Of a stretch of 6,052 bases of DNA, positions 4,813 through 6,052 are shown piece by piece. The translations under genes and the position numbers were made by a program. The number at the start of each line of letters is the position of its first letter. Positions within the stretch are counted from its first letter, which is position 1. Origin of the DNA: Pseudomonadota bacterium (GTDB lineage: Bacteria; Pseudomonadota; Gammaproteobacteria; Burkholderiales; Burkholderiaceae_C); assembly GCA_030918015.1 (NCBI GenBank), contig JAUPTP010000159.1, positions 1 to 6,052 on the forward strand. The letters are read 5' to 3'. The notes below the pieces were generated by a model. The model was given only the letters and a program-made list of their open reading frames with translations. It had not been told where the DNA came from and made no database searches.

Positions 4813-6052
4813 GTGACCGCCTCCACCCTGACCGCGCCTCCCGCCGCCCCGAAGCTGCTGAACCAGTACCGCCCGTACTGGGCGAAACGCTTCGGGGTCG
4901 CGCCGTTCCTGCCGATGAGCCGCGCCGAGATGGACCAGCTCGGCTGGGACTCCTGCGACGTCATCATCGTGACGGGCGACGCCTATGTCGACCATCCCAG
5001 CTTCGGTATGGCGGTGATCGGCCGCACGCTGGAGGCCCAGGGATTCCGCGTCGGCATCATCGCGCAGCCCGACTGGAACTCGGCCGAGCCCTTCCGGGCG
5101 CTGGGCCGACCGAACCTGTTCTTCGGCGTCGCCGCCGGGAACATGGATTCGATGATCAACCACTACACCGCCGACCGGAAGATCCGCTCGGACGACGCCT
5201 ACACGCCCGGCGGCGTGGCGGGCAAGCGCCCGGACCGCGCCACGCTGGTCTACACCCAGCGCTGCCGCGAGGCCTTCAAGGACGTGCCGGTGATCGCCGG
5301 CGGCATCGAGGCGTCCTTGCGCCGCATCGCGCACTACGACTACTGGCAGGACAAGGTGCGCCGCTCGATCCTGGTCGACGCCAAGGCCGACCTGCTGCTC
5401 TACGGCAACGCCGAGCGCGCCATCGTCGAGATCGCGCACCGCCTGGCCGCGCGCGAGCCGATCGAGCGCATCACCGACGTGCGCGGCACCGCCTTCCTGC
5501 GCCGCACCGACGACCCCAGCGCCGCCGGCTGGTTCGAGCTGGACTCGACCGAGGTCGACCGCCCGGGCCGGGTGGACGCCTTCATCAACCCCTACCAGAC
5601 CACCGAGGAGCAGGCGGCCGAGCAGGGCACGACCTGCGCGAAGGAATCGGGCGGCGCCCCGGCGGCCGACAGCGCGCAGCCGATCCGCCTCATTCCGTCG
5701 GCGCGGGCGCTGTCGGGCCGCATCCAGCTGCCGCCGCGCGAGCGCACCGTGATCCGGCTGCCGTCCTACGAGCAGGTCAAGTCCGACCCGGTGCTCTATG
5801 CCCACGCCAGCCGGGTGCTGCATCTGGAGACCAATCCCGGCAACGCCCGCGCGCTGGTGCAGCGCCACGGCGAGCGCGACGTCTGGATCAATCCGCCGCC
5901 GATCCCGCTCACGATGGGCGAGATGGACCAGGTCTTCGACATGAACTACGCGCGCAGCCCGCACCCGAGCTACGCCGATGAGCATGGCGGCCATGACGGC
6001 GCGACCAAGATCCCGGCCTGGGAGATGATCCGCTTCTCGGTCTACATCATGC
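4813..6052 (+). CDS. ygiQ: YgiQ family radical SAM protein (UPF0313), 3'-truncated by window
   Basis: 413 residues are visible. They align closely by eye with E. coli YgiQ (about 740 residues): [31 protein letters not shown] (from residue 55), AGNMDSMIN (108-116), [24 protein letters not shown] (163-171), YAHASRVLH and [10 protein letters not shown]. This is the Radical_SAM_N domain. In E. coli the Cx3Cx2C motif that binds the 4Fe-4S cluster comes directly after MIRFSVNIM. The window ends at the matching MIRFSVYIM, so the catalytic centre is not seen. The reaction is not established for the family. I chose the GTG at 4813 because GAGGG lies 8 nt upstream and the N-terminal length then matches relatives; an in-frame ATG at 4762 would add 17 residues and lacks a ribosome binding site. 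Differences from E. coli: a changed linker around residues 272-305 and a Gly/His-rich insertion before IPAWEMI. Divergent from the AhpD-like gene. Confidence 0.95.
   Translation, partial: MTASTLTAPPAAPKLLNQYRPYWAKRFGVAPFLPMSRAEMDQLGWDSCDVIIVTGDAYVDHPSFGMAVIGRTLEAQGFRVGIIAQPDWNSAEPFRALGRPNLFFGVAAGNMDSMINHYTADRKIRSDDAYTPGGVAGKRPDRATLVYTQRCREAFKDVPVIAGGIEASLRRIAHYDYWQDKVRRSILVDAKADLLLYGNAERAIVEIAHRLAAREPIERITDVRGTAFLRRTDDPSAAGWFELDSTEVDRPGRVDAFINPYQTTEEQAAEQGTTCAKESGGAPAADSAQPIRLIPSARALSGRIQLPPRERTVIRLPSYEQVKSDPVLYAHASRVLHLETNPGNARALVQRHGERDVWINPPPIPLTMGEMDQVFDMNYARSPHPSYADEHGGHDGATKIPAWEMIRFSVYIM

Noticed and set aside
4471..5994. 507-codon minus-strand open frame opposite ygiQ
   Set aside because: The plus strand encodes a near-perfect YgiQ, so the minus frame is a GC-bias shadow.

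Overview
This is GC-rich DNA with dense, strongly GC3-biased coding and short AT-richer gaps between genes. It looks like a chromosomal piece of a betaproteobacterium, most likely the Burkholderiales (Leptothrix/Sphaerotilus/Rubrivivax-like). That placement is inferred from three things: base composition, a PEP-CTERM surface protein, and a YgiQ protein very close to the proteobacterial form. No 16S or other phylogenetic marker is present, so it is not certain. I saw no tRNA, rRNA, insertion sequence, CRISPR array or phage gene.

Layout from left to right. (1) At 1-690, minus strand, lies the N-terminal part of a membrane-anchored family 2 glycosyltransferase of the cellulose/poly-N-acetylglucosamine synthase type, cut by the window edge. 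(2) At 691-970 is a divergent gap with a candidate sigma-70 promoter reading right and two predicted leader hairpins. (3) At 971-3340, plus strand, is a 789-residue inner-membrane c-di-GMP enzyme: TM, periplasmic CHASE-like sensor, TM, GGDEF, EAL. (4) At 3341-3562 is an AT-richer gap with three closely spaced inverted repeats. (5) At 3563-4270, plus strand, is a small secreted PEP-CTERM protein of unknown function. (6) At 4250-4624, minus strand, is an AhpD-like carboxymuconolactone decarboxylase-family protein whose 3' end overlaps the PEP-CTERM gene tail to tail. (7) At 4625-4812 is a divergent gap with back-to-back promoter-like elements and a long hairpin. (8) At 4813-6052, plus strand, is ygiQ, a radical SAM protein. 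The window cuts it just before the position where the iron-sulfur cysteine motif is expected.

How the genes may work together: the first three coding regions fit a cell-surface theme. A processive polysaccharide glycosyltransferase, a membrane c-di-GMP enzyme that could set the local c-di-GMP level, and a PEP-CTERM protein (a class sorted by exosortase and usually linked to exopolysaccharide) sit side by side. This link is inferred from gene neighbourhood only. The AhpD-like gene and ygiQ form a separate divergent pair.

No clearly new multi-gene system is visible. The least explained parts are the structured intergenic regions and the unidentified PEP-CTERM protein.
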